64,000 bases of DNA from Streptomyces varsoviensis (GCF_000718635.1 NZ_JOBF01000004.1:186001-250000), one strand, 5' to 3'. Positions 25,541 to 35,454 are shown, counted from the first letter of the stretch. Notes: generated by a model not told the origin, from the sequence alone. Program-made: numbers and translations.

Positions 25541-26461
25541 TCAGGCCCGCTTCAGGGGCAGGGACTCGGCCAGGGCTCGCCACTGCGGGCGCGGCAGGGT
25601 GCCGCGGGTGTCCTCGGTCACGACCTGGATCGCCAGGTGGTCCGCGCCCGCCGCCAGGAACGCGTCGACGCGTCCGCGGATCGCCGGGGCGTCGCCGAGG
25701 GCGAAGACGGCGTCCAGGAGGCGGTCGCTGCCGCCGCCGGTGAAGTCGTCGTCGCCGAAGCCGAGGCGGCGGAAGTTGTTGGTGTAGTTGACCAGCCCGA
25801 GATAGCCGGTGAGGTACGAGCGGGCGGTGGCGCGGGCGCGCGGCAGGTCGGGGTCGAGGACGACCTTGAGCTCGGGCGCGAGTACGGCGTCGGGGCCCAG
25901 GGCCGTACGGGCCTCGGCGACCTGTTCGGCGGTGGTCAGGTAGGGCAGCGCGCCGAGCGAGCGGTCGCGGGCGAGGCGCAGCATCTTCGGGCCGAGGGCG
26001 GCCAGCGCGCGCCGGGACGCCGGTACGGGCCGGGGCGCGGCGTCGAGCGCGTCGAGGTAGGCGACCATCGCCGAGTACGGGCGGCCGGCGAACGGGCGGT
26101 CCTGGCGGTCGCCGAACTCCGCGTGACTGACGCCCAGTCCGAGGACGAAGCGGTCCCCGTGGGCGTCGGCCAGCTCCGCGTCCCGTGCCGCCACGGCCGC
26201 CGCCTCGTGCTGCCAGATGCTGATGATGCTGCTGCCGACCGTCGCGCGCGACGTGGCCGCCAGCAGGTGGGCGACGTCGTCGGGGGAGGAACTGCCGCCG
26301 ACCCAGAGCGTGCCGTAGCCCAGCTCGTCCAGTTCCGCCGCGGCGTCGGCGATCTCGCGGCGCCGGTCGGGGTCCTCGGAGTGCAGCGCCGCGCTCCAGA
26401 CGCCGATCCGGCCGAGGCGGGCGGTTGATTCCGTCGCTGTGGTGGGCGTGGTGGAAGTCAT
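25541..26461 (-). CDS. LLM-class (probably F420-dependent) oxidoreductase
   Basis: 306 aa from the ATG at 26461. Luciferase-like TIM barrel: LGRIGVWSAALHSED at the start, LDELGYGTLWVGG, FVLGLGVSH in the core and a C-terminal AAGADHLAIQVVTED. The pattern fits a subgroup that uses F420. Substrate unknown. Upstream of and probably co-transcribed with the FMN reductase. The frame is open to 26620, but the longer N-terminus is Arg/Pro-rich and unlike the family. Confidence 0.88.
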   Translation of the reverse strand: MTSTTPTTATESTARLGRIGVWSAALHSEDPDRRREIADAAAELDELGYGTLWVGGSSSPDDVAHLLAATSRATVGSSIISIWQHEAAAVAARDAELADAHGDRFVLGLGVSHAEFGDRQDRPFAGRPYSAMVAYLDALDAAPRPVPASRRALAALGPKMLRLARDRSLGALPYLTTAEQVAEARTALGPDAVLAPELKVVLDPDLPRARATARSYLTGYLGLVNYTNNFRRLGFGDDDFTGGGSDRLLDAVFALGDAPAIRGRVDAFLAAGADHLAIQVVTEDTRGTLPRPQWRALAESLPLKRA

Positions 26462-26667
26462 ACCAAGGCAACCAGGGGGGCTTTCCGGATTATTTCTTCT
26501 GAGGGGCGCTCCCGCCCCGTCAGGCCCGTCCACCCCCGTCGGTCGCCTCGGTCGCCTCGGTTGCCTCAGTGGGTCTGTGTAGCCCATGACAGCACCCCGC
26601 CGGATTCTCAGGTGATTCACAGACAGGTGAAAGGGGTCTCTCAGGCCGCCGCCCCAAGGTCGGAAGC

Positions 26668-27411
26668 ATGACCGCGACCTCGCCCAAGGGGCGTACCGAG
26701 CTGCTGCGAAACGACGGAAGCCCCGTGCGGGTGCTCGTCGTCGACGACGAGAACGCGCTGTCCGACCTGCTCTCGATGGCGCTGCGCTACGAGGGCTGGG
26801 ACGTACGGACCGCGGCGGACGGGGCCGGTGCCGTCCGGGCCGCCTGCGACTTCCGGCCGGACGCCGTGGTGCTCGACATGATGCTGCCCGACATGGACGG
26901 CCTCTCGGTCCTGGGGCGGCTGCGGCGCGAGCGCCCCGAGGTGCCCGTACTGTTCCTCACCGCCAAGGACTCCGTCGAGGACCGCATCGCGGGGCTCACG
27001 GCGGGCGGCGACGACTACGTCACCAAGCCGTTCAGCCTGGAGGAGGTCGTCGCGCGGCTGCGCGGGCTGCTGCGCCGCTCGGGCGCCGCCGCCCAGCGCA
27101 GCGACTCCGTACTCGCCGTCGGCGACCTCGTCCTCGACGAGGACAGCCACGAGGTCGCCCGCGGCGGCCGGGAGATCCATCTGACCGCGACCGAGTTCGA
27201 ACTGCTGCGTTTCCTCATGCGCAACCCCCGGCGCGTGCTCAGCAAACCCCAGATCCTCGACCGGGTCTGGTCGTACGACTTCGGCGGCCAGGCCAACGTC
27301 GTCGAGCTGTACATCTCCTACCTGCGCCGGAAGATCGACGCCGGCCGGGAGCCGATGATCCACACGCGGCGCGGCGCGGGCTATCTCATCAAGCCCGCCG
27401 AGGCCCGCTGA
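26668..27411 (+). CDS. OmpR-family response regulator
   Basis: 247 aa. Receiver domain at about 20-135 with acidic pair DDE (26-28), phosphoacceptor Asp70 (VVLDMMLPDMDG) and Lys in VTKPFS; winged-helix output domain at about 145-240 ending RGAGYLIKPAEAR. It is followed after 5 bp by its cognate kinase and then two glycosyltransferases, suggesting it controls envelope glycosylation genes in its own operon. Confidence 0.95.
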   Translation: MTATSPKGRTELLRNDGSPVRVLVVDDENALSDLLSMALRYEGWDVRTAADGAGAVRAACDFRPDAVVLDMMLPDMDGLSVLGRLRRERPEVPVLFLTAKDSVEDRIAGLTAGGDDYVTKPFSLEEVVARLRGLLRRSGAAAQRSDSVLAVGDLVLDEDSHEVARGGREIHLTATEFELLRFLMRNPRRVLSKPQILDRVWSYDFGGQANVVELYISYLRRKIDAGREPMIHTRRGAGYLIKPAEAR

Positions 27412-27416
27412 GCCGT

Positions 27417-29159
27417 GTGCCGGTGAAGCTCCGGCGGTTCCACCGTTCTGGATCCGCGGCGGCCCGCCGCAGCCGCCCTCCTGCCCGCCGCAACCGCCGC
27501 AACCACCCCAACCGCCGCCCTCGTCGCACCTGGTCGCTGCGCACCCGCCTCGTCGTCTCCGCCGTCCTCCTCGTCGCCGTCGTCTGCGCGGTCATCGCCA
27601 CGGTCACCACCATCGCGCTGCGCACCTCGCTGTACGACCAGTTGGACGCGCGGCTCGCGGAGGTGGCCGGGCGGGCGGCGGGGCCGCCGCGCCACATCGG
27701 GGAGCCGGTGTTCATCACCGACGAATCCCTGCACTTCGTCTCCAGCGGCGGCCAGCCGCTCGGCACCATCGGCGCCGTCGTCGACAACAGCGGCGCGGTC
27801 GTCGCGTCCGCCATCAGCGTGCAGCAGAAGTCCGCCAAGCGCACCGCCGCGCCCGTGGCCCGCGAACCGCTCACGGACGAGCAGATCCGGGCGCTGACCG
27901 GGGTCAAGCGGGACGGCCGCGCCCACACCGCCGACGTGCCCGGCCAGGGCGAGTACCGCGTGCGGTCCGCGAGCGGCGCCAATGGCACGTACCTCGTCGG
28001 CATCCCGACGCGCGAGGCCCGCGACACGCTCAGCACCCTCATCGTCGCCGAGGTCTGCGTCACCGCCGCCGGGCTGGTCGCCGCCGCCCTCGCGGGCACC
28101 GCGATCGTACGGATCGCGCTGCGCCCGCTGCGCAGAGTGGCCGCGACGGCGACCCGTGTCTCCGAACTCCCCCTGCACAGCGGCGAGGTGGCGCTGCACG
28201 AACGCGTACCGGCGGCGGAGGCCGACCCGAACACGGAGGTGGGTCAGGTCGGCGCGGCGCTCAACCGTATGCTGGGGCACGTCGGTTCGGCGCTCACCGC
28301 ACGGCAGGAGAGCGAGACGCGGGTACGGCAGTTCGTGGCGGACGCCAGCCATGAGCTGCGCACTCCGCTCGCCTCCATCCGCGGCTACGCCGAACTCACG
28401 CGCAGGGGACGGGAAGAGGCCGGCCCCGACACGCGGCACGCGCTGGGCCGCATCGAATCCGAGGCGCGCCGGATGTCCGGCCTGGTCGAGGACTTGCTGC
28501 TGCTCGCGCGCCTGGACGCCGGCCGTCCGCTCTCGCGCACGGAGCTCGACCTCTCTCCGCTCGTGGTCGACGCCGTGAGCGACGCGCGGGCGGCCGGGCC
28601 CGGCCACGGCTGGGTACTCGAACTCCCCGACCGGCCCGCCCTCGTGTCGGGCGAGCCCGCCCGGCTGCACCAGGTGCTGGTCAACCTCCTCGCCAACGCC
28701 CGTACGCACACGCCCCCCGGCACCAAGGTCACCGCCCGCGTCGAACGGCGCGGGCAGCGGCTCGTACTGGCGGTCGAGGACGACGGGCCGGGCATCCCGG
28801 CGGAGCTGCGCCCCCACGTCTTCGAACGGTTCGCGCGCGGCGACGCCTCGCGCTCCCGCAACGCCGGGAGCACCGGCCTGGGCCTCGCCATCGTGCAGGC
28901 CGTCGTGGAGGCGCACGGCGGGCGCGTGACGGTGGACAGCGTCCCCGGCCGTACGGTCTTCGCCGTGCACCTACCGGCGGTGAAGGCCGCCGTCGACGTC
29001 GAGGCCGGTTCCGCTGCCGCGGGGGTTGTGCCCGACGGGGCCGCTGCCGGTGGTGCCGCCGCCCCCGCCGCGGGGGCTTCTCCCGCCGGCGCCGCAGCGG
29101 CCCAGAGCCGCCATGACCAACAAGCGGACGGCGGCGCTCACAGTCGTTCCACAGGCTGA
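27417..29159 (+). CDS. HAMP sensor histidine kinase
   Basis: 580 aa. Arg-rich N-terminus, TM1 at about 45-68, an extracytoplasmic sensor of about 135 residues, TM2 at about 206-235, HAMP, H-box SHELRTPL with His312, N-box HQVLVNLLANARTH, G1 VEDDGPGIP and G2 GSTGLGLAIV, so an active kinase. The last 50 residues are an Ala/Gly-rich tail. GTG start just downstream of the response regulator. It should sense an extracellular or envelope signal. Confidence 0.94.
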   Translation: MPVKLRRFHRSGSAAARRSRPPARRNRRNHPNRRPRRTWSLRTRLVVSAVLLVAVVCAVIATVTTIALRTSLYDQLDARLAEVAGRAAGPPRHIGEPVFITDESLHFVSSGGQPLGTIGAVVDNSGAVVASAISVQQKSAKRTAAPVAREPLTDEQIRALTGVKRDGRAHTADVPGQGEYRVRSASGANGTYLVGIPTREARDTLSTLIVAEVCVTAAGLVAAALAGTAIVRIALRPLRRVAATATRVSELPLHSGEVALHERVPAAEADPNTEVGQVGAALNRMLGHVGSALTARQESETRVRQFVADASHELRTPLASIRGYAELTRRGREEAGPDTRHALGRIESEARRMSGLVEDLLLLARLDAGRPLSRTELDLSPLVVDAVSDARAAGPGHGWVLELPDRPALVSGEPARLHQVLVNLLANARTHTPPGTKVTARVERRGQRLVLAVEDDGPGIPAELRPHVFERFARGDASRSRNAGSTGLGLAIVQAVVEAHGGRVTVDSVPGRTVFAVHLPAVKAAVDVEAGSAAAGVVPDGAAAGGAAAPAAGASPAGAAAAQSRHDQQADGGAHSRSTG

Positions 29160-29198
29160 ACACACCGTTGTGACAGGCGACTTGTCGAGAGTCGCAGC

Positions 29199-30578
29199 AT
29201 GACTCATCCCCCTATCGACGCGTTGCCGGCCCGGGAGCATCTGCTGCTCGGGCGTACGGCGACGGTGCTCGATGTCGTGATCCCCGTCTACAACGAGGAG
29301 ACCGACCTCGAACCCTGTGTGCGCAGGCTCCACCACCACCTCTCGGCGACCTTCCCGTACGGCTTCCGGATCACCATCGCGGACAACGCGAGCACGGACC
29401 GCACCCCCGAGGTGTCCGCCCGGCTCGACGACGCGATCGAGGAGGTCACGGCCGTCCGGCTGGAGCGCAAGGGCCGGGGACGGGCGCTGCGCACCGTCTG
29501 GTCGCACTCCGAGGCCCCGGTCCTCGCCTATATGGACGTCGACCTCTCCACCGATCTGAACGCGCTGCTGCCGCTGGTGGCACCGTTGATCTCCGGCCAC
29601 TCGGACCTCGCGATCGGCTCCCGGCTGGCGCGCAGTTCGCGGGTGGTGCGGGGCCCCAAGCGGGAGTTCATCTCGCGCGCGTACAACCTGATCCTGCGCT
29701 CCAGCCTCGCCGCCCGGTTCTCGGACGCGCAGTGCGGCTTCAAGGCCATCCGCAAGGACGTCGCGGACCGGCTGCTGCCGATGGTCGAGGACTCCGGCTG
29801 GTTCTTCGACACCGAACTCCTGGTACTCGCGGAACGCGCGGGGCTGCGGATTCACGAGGTGCCCGTGGACTGGGTGGACGACCCGAACAGCACGGTCCGC
29901 ATCGTCCGTACGGCCGCCGAGGACCTCAAGGGCGTGTGGCGGGTCGGGCGGGCGCTGGCCACCGGGGCGCTGCCGCTGGACCGGCTCAGCCGCCCGTTCG
30001 GCACGGACCCGCGCGACCGCGAGCTGAGCGGCGTGCCGGGCGGGCTGGCCCGGCAGCTCGTCGGGTTCTGTGTGGTGGGCGCGCTGAGCACGCTGTTCTA
30101 CCTGGGCCTGTACTCGCTCTTCCGGCTCGGCGTCGGCGCCCAGGCCGCGAACGGGCTGGCCCTGCTCGTCTCCGCCCTCGCCAATACGGCCGCCAACCGG
30201 CGGCTGACCTTCGGCGTGCGCGGGCGTGCGCGGGCGGTGCGCCACCAGGCCCAGGGCCTCGTCGTCTTCGGCATCGGGCTCGCCCTGACGAGCGGTTCGC
30301 TGGCCGCCCTGAACGCGGCGGCGGGCGGCGCAGGTGCGGACGGTTCCGGCGCCGGCGTCTCGCACGGCGCCGAGCTGGCGGTCCTGGTCGCCGCCAACCT
30401 CGCCGCGACCGTCCTGCGCTTCCTGCTGTTCCGCGCCTGGGTCTTCCCGGCCGGGCGGGAGGACGGCCCCGATGAGGGCACGTCAGCCCGGCCCGCGAGC
30501 AGCGACGGCCATCCTCTGAGCCACCCTCTGAGCCACCCCGACCGGGGCCCCGCCTACGCCCCGAGGAGCACCCGATGA
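29199..30578 (+). CDS. GT2 glycosyltransferase fused to a GtrA membrane domain
   Basis: 459 aa. The GT2 domain (about 25-270) shows DVVIPVYNEE, ADNASTDRT, the DxD-like MDVDLSTD, and CGFKAIRKDVADRLLP, as in dolichyl/polyprenyl-phosphate mannose or glucose synthases. The C-terminal half (about 285-430) has four hydrophobic segments of the GtrA type. It should load a sugar on a polyprenyl phosphate and flip or anchor it. Its stop overlaps the ATG of the GT39 gene (ATGA). Confidence 0.92.
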   Translation: MTHPPIDALPAREHLLLGRTATVLDVVIPVYNEETDLEPCVRRLHHHLSATFPYGFRITIADNASTDRTPEVSARLDDAIEEVTAVRLERKGRGRALRTVWSHSEAPVLAYMDVDLSTDLNALLPLVAPLISGHSDLAIGSRLARSSRVVRGPKREFISRAYNLILRSSLAARFSDAQCGFKAIRKDVADRLLPMVEDSGWFFDTELLVLAERAGLRIHEVPVDWVDDPNSTVRIVRTAAEDLKGVWRVGRALATGALPLDRLSRPFGTDPRDRELSGVPGGLARQLVGFCVVGALSTLFYLGLYSLFRLGVGAQAANGLALLVSALANTAANRRLTFGVRGRARAVRHQAQGLVVFGIGLALTSGSLAALNAAAGGAGADGSGAGVSHGAELAVLVAANLAATVLRFLLFRAWVFPAGREDGPDEGTSARPASSDGHPLSHPLSHPDRGPAYAPRSTR

Positions 30579-32797
30579 CCACCCACCGCCCCGACGCCGA
30601 CGCCGACGCCGATGCCGCCACGCCGCGGGCCCGCCTGCGAGGGCTGCCGCGCCACGGACGTACCGGATCAAACGGGCTGCATGGACCGAACGGACTGAAC
30701 GGAACGAACGGGCCCAGCGGATCGAGCCGGCCGCACGGAGCTAGCGAACCGAGCGGGCTGCGTGGGCTGCCGCGCCGCGTCTGGCGCGGCCACCTCGACG
30801 ATCCCGGCTGGGCGCGGCCCGGGCTGCTGGCGCTGCTGGCCGTGACCGCCGTGCTCTACGTGTGGGACCTGGGCGCGTCCGGCTACGCCAACCAGTTCTA
30901 CTCGGCCGCCGTGCAGGCGGCGAGCGAGAGCTGGAAGGCGATGTTCTTCGGCTCGTCCGACGCGGCGAACTCCATCACCGTCGACAAGCCGCCGGGCGCG
31001 CTGTGGCCGATGGCCCTGTCCGTACGGCTCTTCGGGCTCAATTCCTGGGCGGTGCTGGTGCCGGAGGCGCTGATGGGCGTCGCGACGGTGGGCGTGCTGT
31101 ACGCGGCCGTGCGGCGGCACTTCGGGCCGGCGGCGGGGCTGCTGTCCGGGGCGGTCTGCGCGCTCACGCCCGTGGCGGCGCTGATGTTCCGCTTCAACAA
31201 CCCCGACGCGCTGCTGTGCCTGCTGATGGTCTGCGCGGTGTACTGCGTGCTGCGGGGGCTGGACGACGCGCGCACGAGGTGGCTGGTGCTGGCCGGGGTC
31301 TGCTTCGGCCTGGGCTTCCTGACGAAGACCCTCCAGGCGTGGCTGATCGTGCCGCCGCTGGCCCTGCTGTACGTGCTGTGCGCGCCGACCCGGTTGCGCC
31401 GGCGGCTGGCCCAACTCCTGTGGGCGGGGCTGGCGGTGCTGGTCTCGGCGGGCTGGTGGGTGGCGATCGTCGAGCTGTGGCCGAAGTCCTCGCGCCCGTA
31501 CATCGGCGGCTCGCAGGACAACAGCTTCCTCGGGCTGACCCTCGGCTACAACGGCCTCGGCCGGATCACCGGCGACGAGGCCGGGAGCGTGGGCGGCGGA
31601 AAGGGCGGCGGCGGTGGGCCGGGCTGGGGGCTGACGGGCCTCAGCCGGCTCTTCGCGACCGACAACGGCGGCCAGATCGCCTGGCTGCTGCCCGCCGCCT
31701 TTGTTCTGCTGCTCGCCGGGGTGTGGCTGGCCTGGCGCGGGCGGCGTACGGGCGCGGCCCTGCCCTCCGGTCAGCGGGCGGCGTTCCTCGCCTGGGGCGG
31801 GGCGCTGCTGATGACGTTCCTGACGTTCAGCTTCATGTCGGGGATCTTCCACCAGTACTACAACGTCGCGCTGGCCCCGTATATCGCGGCGCTCGTCGGC
31901 ATGGGCACGGTGGTGCTGTGGCGGCGGCGGGCGAGCCGGGGCGCGGCCGTGGCGCTGGCCGCGACGCTGGCGCTGACGGCCGGCTGGTCGTACGTGCTCC
32001 TCGCGCGCACCGCGCACTGGCTGCCGTGGCTGCGCTGGTCCGTGCTGGCGGGTGGCGCGGCGGCGGCGCTCGGGCTGCTGCTCGTGGCGCGGCTCGGGAG
32101 GCGGCTGGCGTGGTGGGCGGCGGCCGCGGGCGTCGCCGCGTCGCTGGGCGGGCCCGTCGCGTACGTGGTCAACACGGTCGGCACCGCGCACAGCGGCTCG
32201 ATCGTGACGGCGGGCCCGGCCTCCGGGCAGCCGGGGATGGGGATGGTGATCCGGGGGAAGAAGGGCTCCCCCCTCGGGGGCGTCATCTTCGGCGGGGGCA
32301 AGCGGCCCAAGAACGTTCCCGGCGGTCAGCAGGGCGGCGGTCCGCAGGCGCGGGGCGGGCAGCAGGGCGGGCCGGACGGCGGTGCCGGGGGCGACAAGAG
32401 CGGCAACGGGCCGGTGCTCGTGGGCATCGGCGGGCTGCTCGACGGCCCGGACATCGACCCCAAGGCGAAGGCCGCGGTCCAGGCCGACGCCGACGACTAC
32501 ACCTGGGCGCTCGCCACGGTCGGTTCGCACAACGCGGCGAGTTATCAACTCGCCACCGGAAAGCCGGCGATGCCGATCGGCGGGTTCAACGGCAGTGATC
32601 CCTCGCCGACGCTCGACGCGTTCAAGGAGGCCGTGCGGCGCGGGGAGATCCATTATTTCGCCGAGGTGGAGCGGGTGAGCGGCCAGCGGCAGGGCGGCTA
32701 CGGCGCGCAGATCACCGAATGGGTGAAGGCGAATTTCGAGAAGGTCAAGGTCGGCAAGAGCACGCTCTACGACCTGACGAAACCGAAGTCGCGGTAG
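30575..32797 (+). CDS. GT39-type membrane glycosyltransferase (ArnT/PMT-like)
   Basis: 740 aa with about 11-12 membrane helices after a low-complexity N-terminus containing repeated NGxNGxNG motifs (residues 29-48). First-loop and second-loop signatures include ITVDKPPGALWPMAL and FNNPDALLCLLMV. The extracytoplasmic C-terminal domain (about 615-740) has ALATVGSHNAASYQLATGKP. It should transfer the polyprenyl-linked sugar made by the GT2-GtrA partner to an envelope acceptor. Operon with the two-component pair. Confidence 0.9.
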   Translation: MTTHRPDADADADAATPRARLRGLPRHGRTGSNGLHGPNGLNGTNGPSGSSRPHGASEPSGLRGLPRRVWRGHLDDPGWARPGLLALLAVTAVLYVWDLGASGYANQFYSAAVQAASESWKAMFFGSSDAANSITVDKPPGALWPMALSVRLFGLNSWAVLVPEALMGVATVGVLYAAVRRHFGPAAGLLSGAVCALTPVAALMFRFNNPDALLCLLMVCAVYCVLRGLDDARTRWLVLAGVCFGLGFLTKTLQAWLIVPPLALLYVLCAPTRLRRRLAQLLWAGLAVLVSAGWWVAIVELWPKSSRPYIGGSQDNSFLGLTLGYNGLGRITGDEAGSVGGGKGGGGGPGWGLTGLSRLFATDNGGQIAWLLPAAFVLLLAGVWLAWRGRRTGAALPSGQRAAFLAWGGALLMTFLTFSFMSGIFHQYYNVALAPYIAALVGMGTVVLWRRRASRGAAVALAATLALTAGWSYVLLARTAHWLPWLRWSVLAGGAAAALGLLLVARLGRRLAWWAAAAGVAASLGGPVAYVVNTVGTAHSGSIVTAGPASGQPGMGMVIRGKKGSPLGGVIFGGGKRPKNVPGGQQGGGPQARGGQQGGPDGGAGGDKSGNGPVLVGIGGLLDGPDIDPKAKAAVQADADDYTWALATVGSHNAASYQLATGKPAMPIGGFNGSDPSPTLDAFKEAVRRGEIHYFAEVERVSGQRQGGYGAQITEWVKANFEKVKVGKSTLYDLTKPKSR

Positions 32798-32833
32798 GGG
32801 CCCGGGCAGAAGGCGGGGGGAATGGAAAAATCT

Positions 32834-32897
32834 CTTGTACGGCGTATGAGTCGCTGTTGTACGGTGTAAATCCAACCCCGACCATACGCCGTACAAG
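32834..32897. promoter_or_regulatory. triple TetR-type operator upstream of the MFS pump
   Basis: Three related sites: TTGTACGGCGTATGA (32835-32849), TTGTACGGTGTAAAT (32857-32871) and, inverted, CATACGCCGTACAAG (32883-32897). Each approximates the palindrome TTGTACG-n-CGTACAA, and the outer two form an exact 15-bp inverted repeat. They precede the TTG start by 9 bp. The TetR gene immediately downstream of the pump is the likely ligand. Confidence 0.75.
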
Positions 32898-32905
32898 GAG
32901 TCCAG

Positions 32906-34465
32906 TTGTCCGCGCCTGTCGCCATCCGGCCGCCCGCCGGGTCGGGCCACCCCCAGCGGTGGCTCATTCTCGGCGTCATCTGTCTAGCCCAGCTCACGGT
33001 CCTCCTGGACAACACCGTCCTCAACGTCGCCATCCCCTCCCTGACCACCGAGATGGGCGCCGCGACCTCCGACATCCAGTGGATGATCAACGCGTACTCG
33101 CTCGTGCAGTCCGGGCTGCTGCTCACCGCGGGTAGCGCCGCCGACCGCTACGGCCGCAAGAAGCTGCTGGCCGCCGGGCTCGCCCTGTTCGGCCTCGGGT
33201 CGCTCGCCGCCGCCCTCTCCCAGACCACCGGCGAACTCATCGCCGCCCGCGCGGGCATGGGCGTCGGCGGCGCGCTGCTGATGACGACCACCCTCGCCGT
33301 CATCGTCCAGGTCTTCGACGACGCCGAACGCACCAAGGCCATCGGCCTGTGGGGCGCCGTCAGCTCGCTCGGCTTCGCCGCCGGGCCGCTGATCGGGGGC
33401 GCGCTGCTGGACCACTTCTGGTGGGGCTCGATCTTCCTGGTCAACATCCCCGTCGCGCTCCTCGGGCTGATCGCGGTCCTCAGGCTCGTACCCGAGTCGA
33501 AGAATCCGGCCGGAGACCGCCCCGACCTGCTCGGCGCCCTGCTCTCCACCATCGGCATGACCGGCGTCGTCTACGCCATCATCTCCGGGCCCGTCGACGG
33601 CTGGACCTCGTCCTCCGTGCTGCTGTCCGCCCTCATCGGCGTCGTCGGCCTCGCCGTCTTCGTGCTCTGGGAGCGCCGCGCCCCGTACCCCATGCTGGAC
33701 ATGCACTTCTTCCGCAACCAGCGCTTCGTCGGCGCCGTGGCCGGCGGCATCCTCGTCGCCTTCGGCATGGGCGGCTCGTTCTTCCTGCTCACCCAGCACC
33801 TGCAATTCGTGCTCGGCTACGCGCCGTTGGAGACCGGGCTGCGCATGACGCCGCTCGCCATCGTCATCGTCGCCCTCAACCTCACCGGCGCCGGCGCCCG
33901 GCTGCTGCCGAAGCTCGGCACCCCGCTGACGATCGTCGGCGGCATGGGGCTGCTGGCCGCCGGCCTCGCCGCCGTCGCCGTACTCGGCGCCCACGGCTAC
34001 GCCGGGATGCTGCTGGGCCTGGTCCTGATGGGCGCGGGCATCGCGCTCGCGATGCCCGCCATGGCCAACGCGATCATGTCCGCCATACCGCCGGAGAAGG
34101 CGGGCGTCGGCGCGGGCGTCAATGGCACCTTGACCGAGTTCGGCAACGGACTGGGCGTCGCCGTCCTCGGCGCGGTCCTGAACTCCCGGTTCGCCGCGCT
34201 CGTACCCGCCGTCGCCGCCGGCGCGGGCTCGCTGCCCGCCGCGCTGGCCGCCGCCCGTACGGACGCGGACCGCGCCGCCGTCGCCGACGCCTTCTCAACC
34301 GGCGTCCAGACAAGCCAGTTGGCCGGCGCCGGGGCCGTACTCCTCGGCGGCGTCCTGGCCGCGCTCCTCCTGCGCCGCGCCGAGCGCGCCGAAGCCGAAA
34401 GCGCCGAGGCCGCGCCGCCGGAGGGCGAGCGGGAGGCGGAGGCGGGCGCCGCCGCCGGGGGCTGA
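32906..34465 (+). CDS. MFS multidrug exporter (DHA2, EmrB/QacA type)
   Basis: 519 aa with 14 predicted membrane helices. Motif A-like GSAADRYGRKKLL in the first cytoplasmic loop, LLDNTVLNVAIPSL in TM1 (motif D1) and GAVSSLGFAAGPLIGG (motif C of antiporters). It should expel a toxic compound by proton exchange. TTG start with AGGAG. The acidic C-terminal tail is cytoplasmic. Expression is probably repressed by the adjacent TetR via the triple operator. Confidence 0.93.
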   Translation: MSAPVAIRPPAGSGHPQRWLILGVICLAQLTVLLDNTVLNVAIPSLTTEMGAATSDIQWMINAYSLVQSGLLLTAGSAADRYGRKKLLAAGLALFGLGSLAAALSQTTGELIAARAGMGVGGALLMTTTLAVIVQVFDDAERTKAIGLWGAVSSLGFAAGPLIGGALLDHFWWGSIFLVNIPVALLGLIAVLRLVPESKNPAGDRPDLLGALLSTIGMTGVVYAIISGPVDGWTSSSVLLSALIGVVGLAVFVLWERRAPYPMLDMHFFRNQRFVGAVAGGILVAFGMGGSFFLLTQHLQFVLGYAPLETGLRMTPLAIVIVALNLTGAGARLLPKLGTPLTIVGGMGLLAAGLAAVAVLGAHGYAGMLLGLVLMGAGIALAMPAMANAIMSAIPPEKAGVGAGVNGTLTEFGNGLGVAVLGAVLNSRFAALVPAVAAGAGSLPAALAAARTDADRAAVADAFSTGVQTSQLAGAGAVLLGGVLAALLLRRAERAEAESAEAAPPEGEREAEAGAAAGG

Positions 34466-34476
34466 GCGCCGCCGGA

Positions 34477-34510
34477 CCCGGACCGGGCGGGCGGGTTCGT
34501 CCGGTCCGGG
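34477..34510 (+). terminator. hairpin after the MFS gene
   Basis: Perfect 10-bp stem CCCGGACCGG/CCGGTCCGGG with a 14-nt loop, in the MFS-TetR gap. No T-run, so it may attenuate rather than end transcription. Confidence 0.4.
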
Positions 34511-34560
34511 CCTTAGCATCGGATACGTACCACCAGCGCATCGCAGAAGGAGAGCGCGTC

Positions 34561-35436
34561 ATGGCGAGCGGCCGCACCCGCACCGTCCGGGCCAGTGTGT
34601 GGCTGAGCGACCGACGCGCCCCCAAACGCAGGACGGAACCCTCCGGGCATCCCGCCGAGCAGCCGGCCGGCCTCGACCTCGACCGGATCGTCGCGGCCAC
34701 CGTCCGCCTCCTCGACGCCGAGGGCCTGGCGAAGTTCTCGATGCGGCGGCTGGCGGCCGAGCTGGGCGTCACCGCCATGTCCGTCTACTGGTACGTCGAC
34801 ACCAAGGACGACCTGCTGGAGTACGCCGTCGACGCGGCCGGCGCCGAGCTGGAACTGCCGGAAGTAAACGACGAGGACGACGAGGCCGACGACGCCGACG
34901 GGGACACAGCCGCCGACTGGCGCGACCAACTGCGCCAGCTCGCCGCCACCAACCGCGCCATGCTGGTGCGTCACCCCTGGGTCTCCCGGCTGATCGGGGA
35001 GTACCTCAACATCGGCCCGAACTCCATGGCCTTCGCCACCGCCGCCCAGCGCGTGGTGATCCGCAGCGGGCTGCCGATGGAGCAGATCCCCGGCGCCCTG
35101 GCCCTCGTCTACCAGTTCGTCTACGGCTTCGGCACGATCGAGTCCCGCTACGCCGCCAACTGCCGCGAGGCGGGGCTGACCGAGGACGAGTACTTCGACG
35201 CGGTGATGGCCACCGTCGACGGGCGGCCGGAGTTCGAGGAGTCCCAGCGGCTCATGGAAGCCCGCCCCAGCACCGACGTCGCGTCCATGCGCGCGCACGA
35301 CTTCGAGGTGGCGCTGGACTGCGCCATCGCGGGCATCGAGGTGCTCAGGGACCGGGCGCGGAGAGGCGACGGGGCGCGCAGGGACGACGGCGCGCGCAGA
35401 GACGATGGCGCGCGGAGAGAGAACGCGGAGCGGTAG
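34561..35436 (+). CDS. TetR-family regulator
   Basis: 291 aa from the ATG at 34561 (AAGGAG upstream). The HTH at about 40-85 reads IVAATVRLLDAEGLAKFSMR, RLAAELGVTAMSVYWYV, matching the TetR/AcrR class with a C-terminal TetR_C-like domain. An acidic insert (NDEDDEADDADGD) follows the DNA-binding domain, and the C-terminus has about four 5-residue repeats (GARRD). Likely repressor of the upstream MFS pump. Frame open far upstream is a shadow of the MFS gene. Confidence 0.9.
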   Translation: MASGRTRTVRASVWLSDRRAPKRRTEPSGHPAEQPAGLDLDRIVAATVRLLDAEGLAKFSMRRLAAELGVTAMSVYWYVDTKDDLLEYAVDAAGAELELPEVNDEDDEADDADGDTAADWRDQLRQLAATNRAMLVRHPWVSRLIGEYLNIGPNSMAFATAAQRVVIRSGLPMEQIPGALALVYQFVYGFGTIESRYAANCREAGLTEDEYFDAVMATVDGRPEFEESQRLMEARPSTDVASMRAHDFEVALDCAIAGIEVLRDRARRGDGARRDDGARRDDGARRENAER

Positions 35437-35454
35437 TCACCGGTGGAAATGCGG

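Noticed and set aside
33349..34560. N-terminal extension of the TetR gene
   Set aside because: It is the shadow frame of the MFS gene; the TetR gene has its own ribosome site at 34561.
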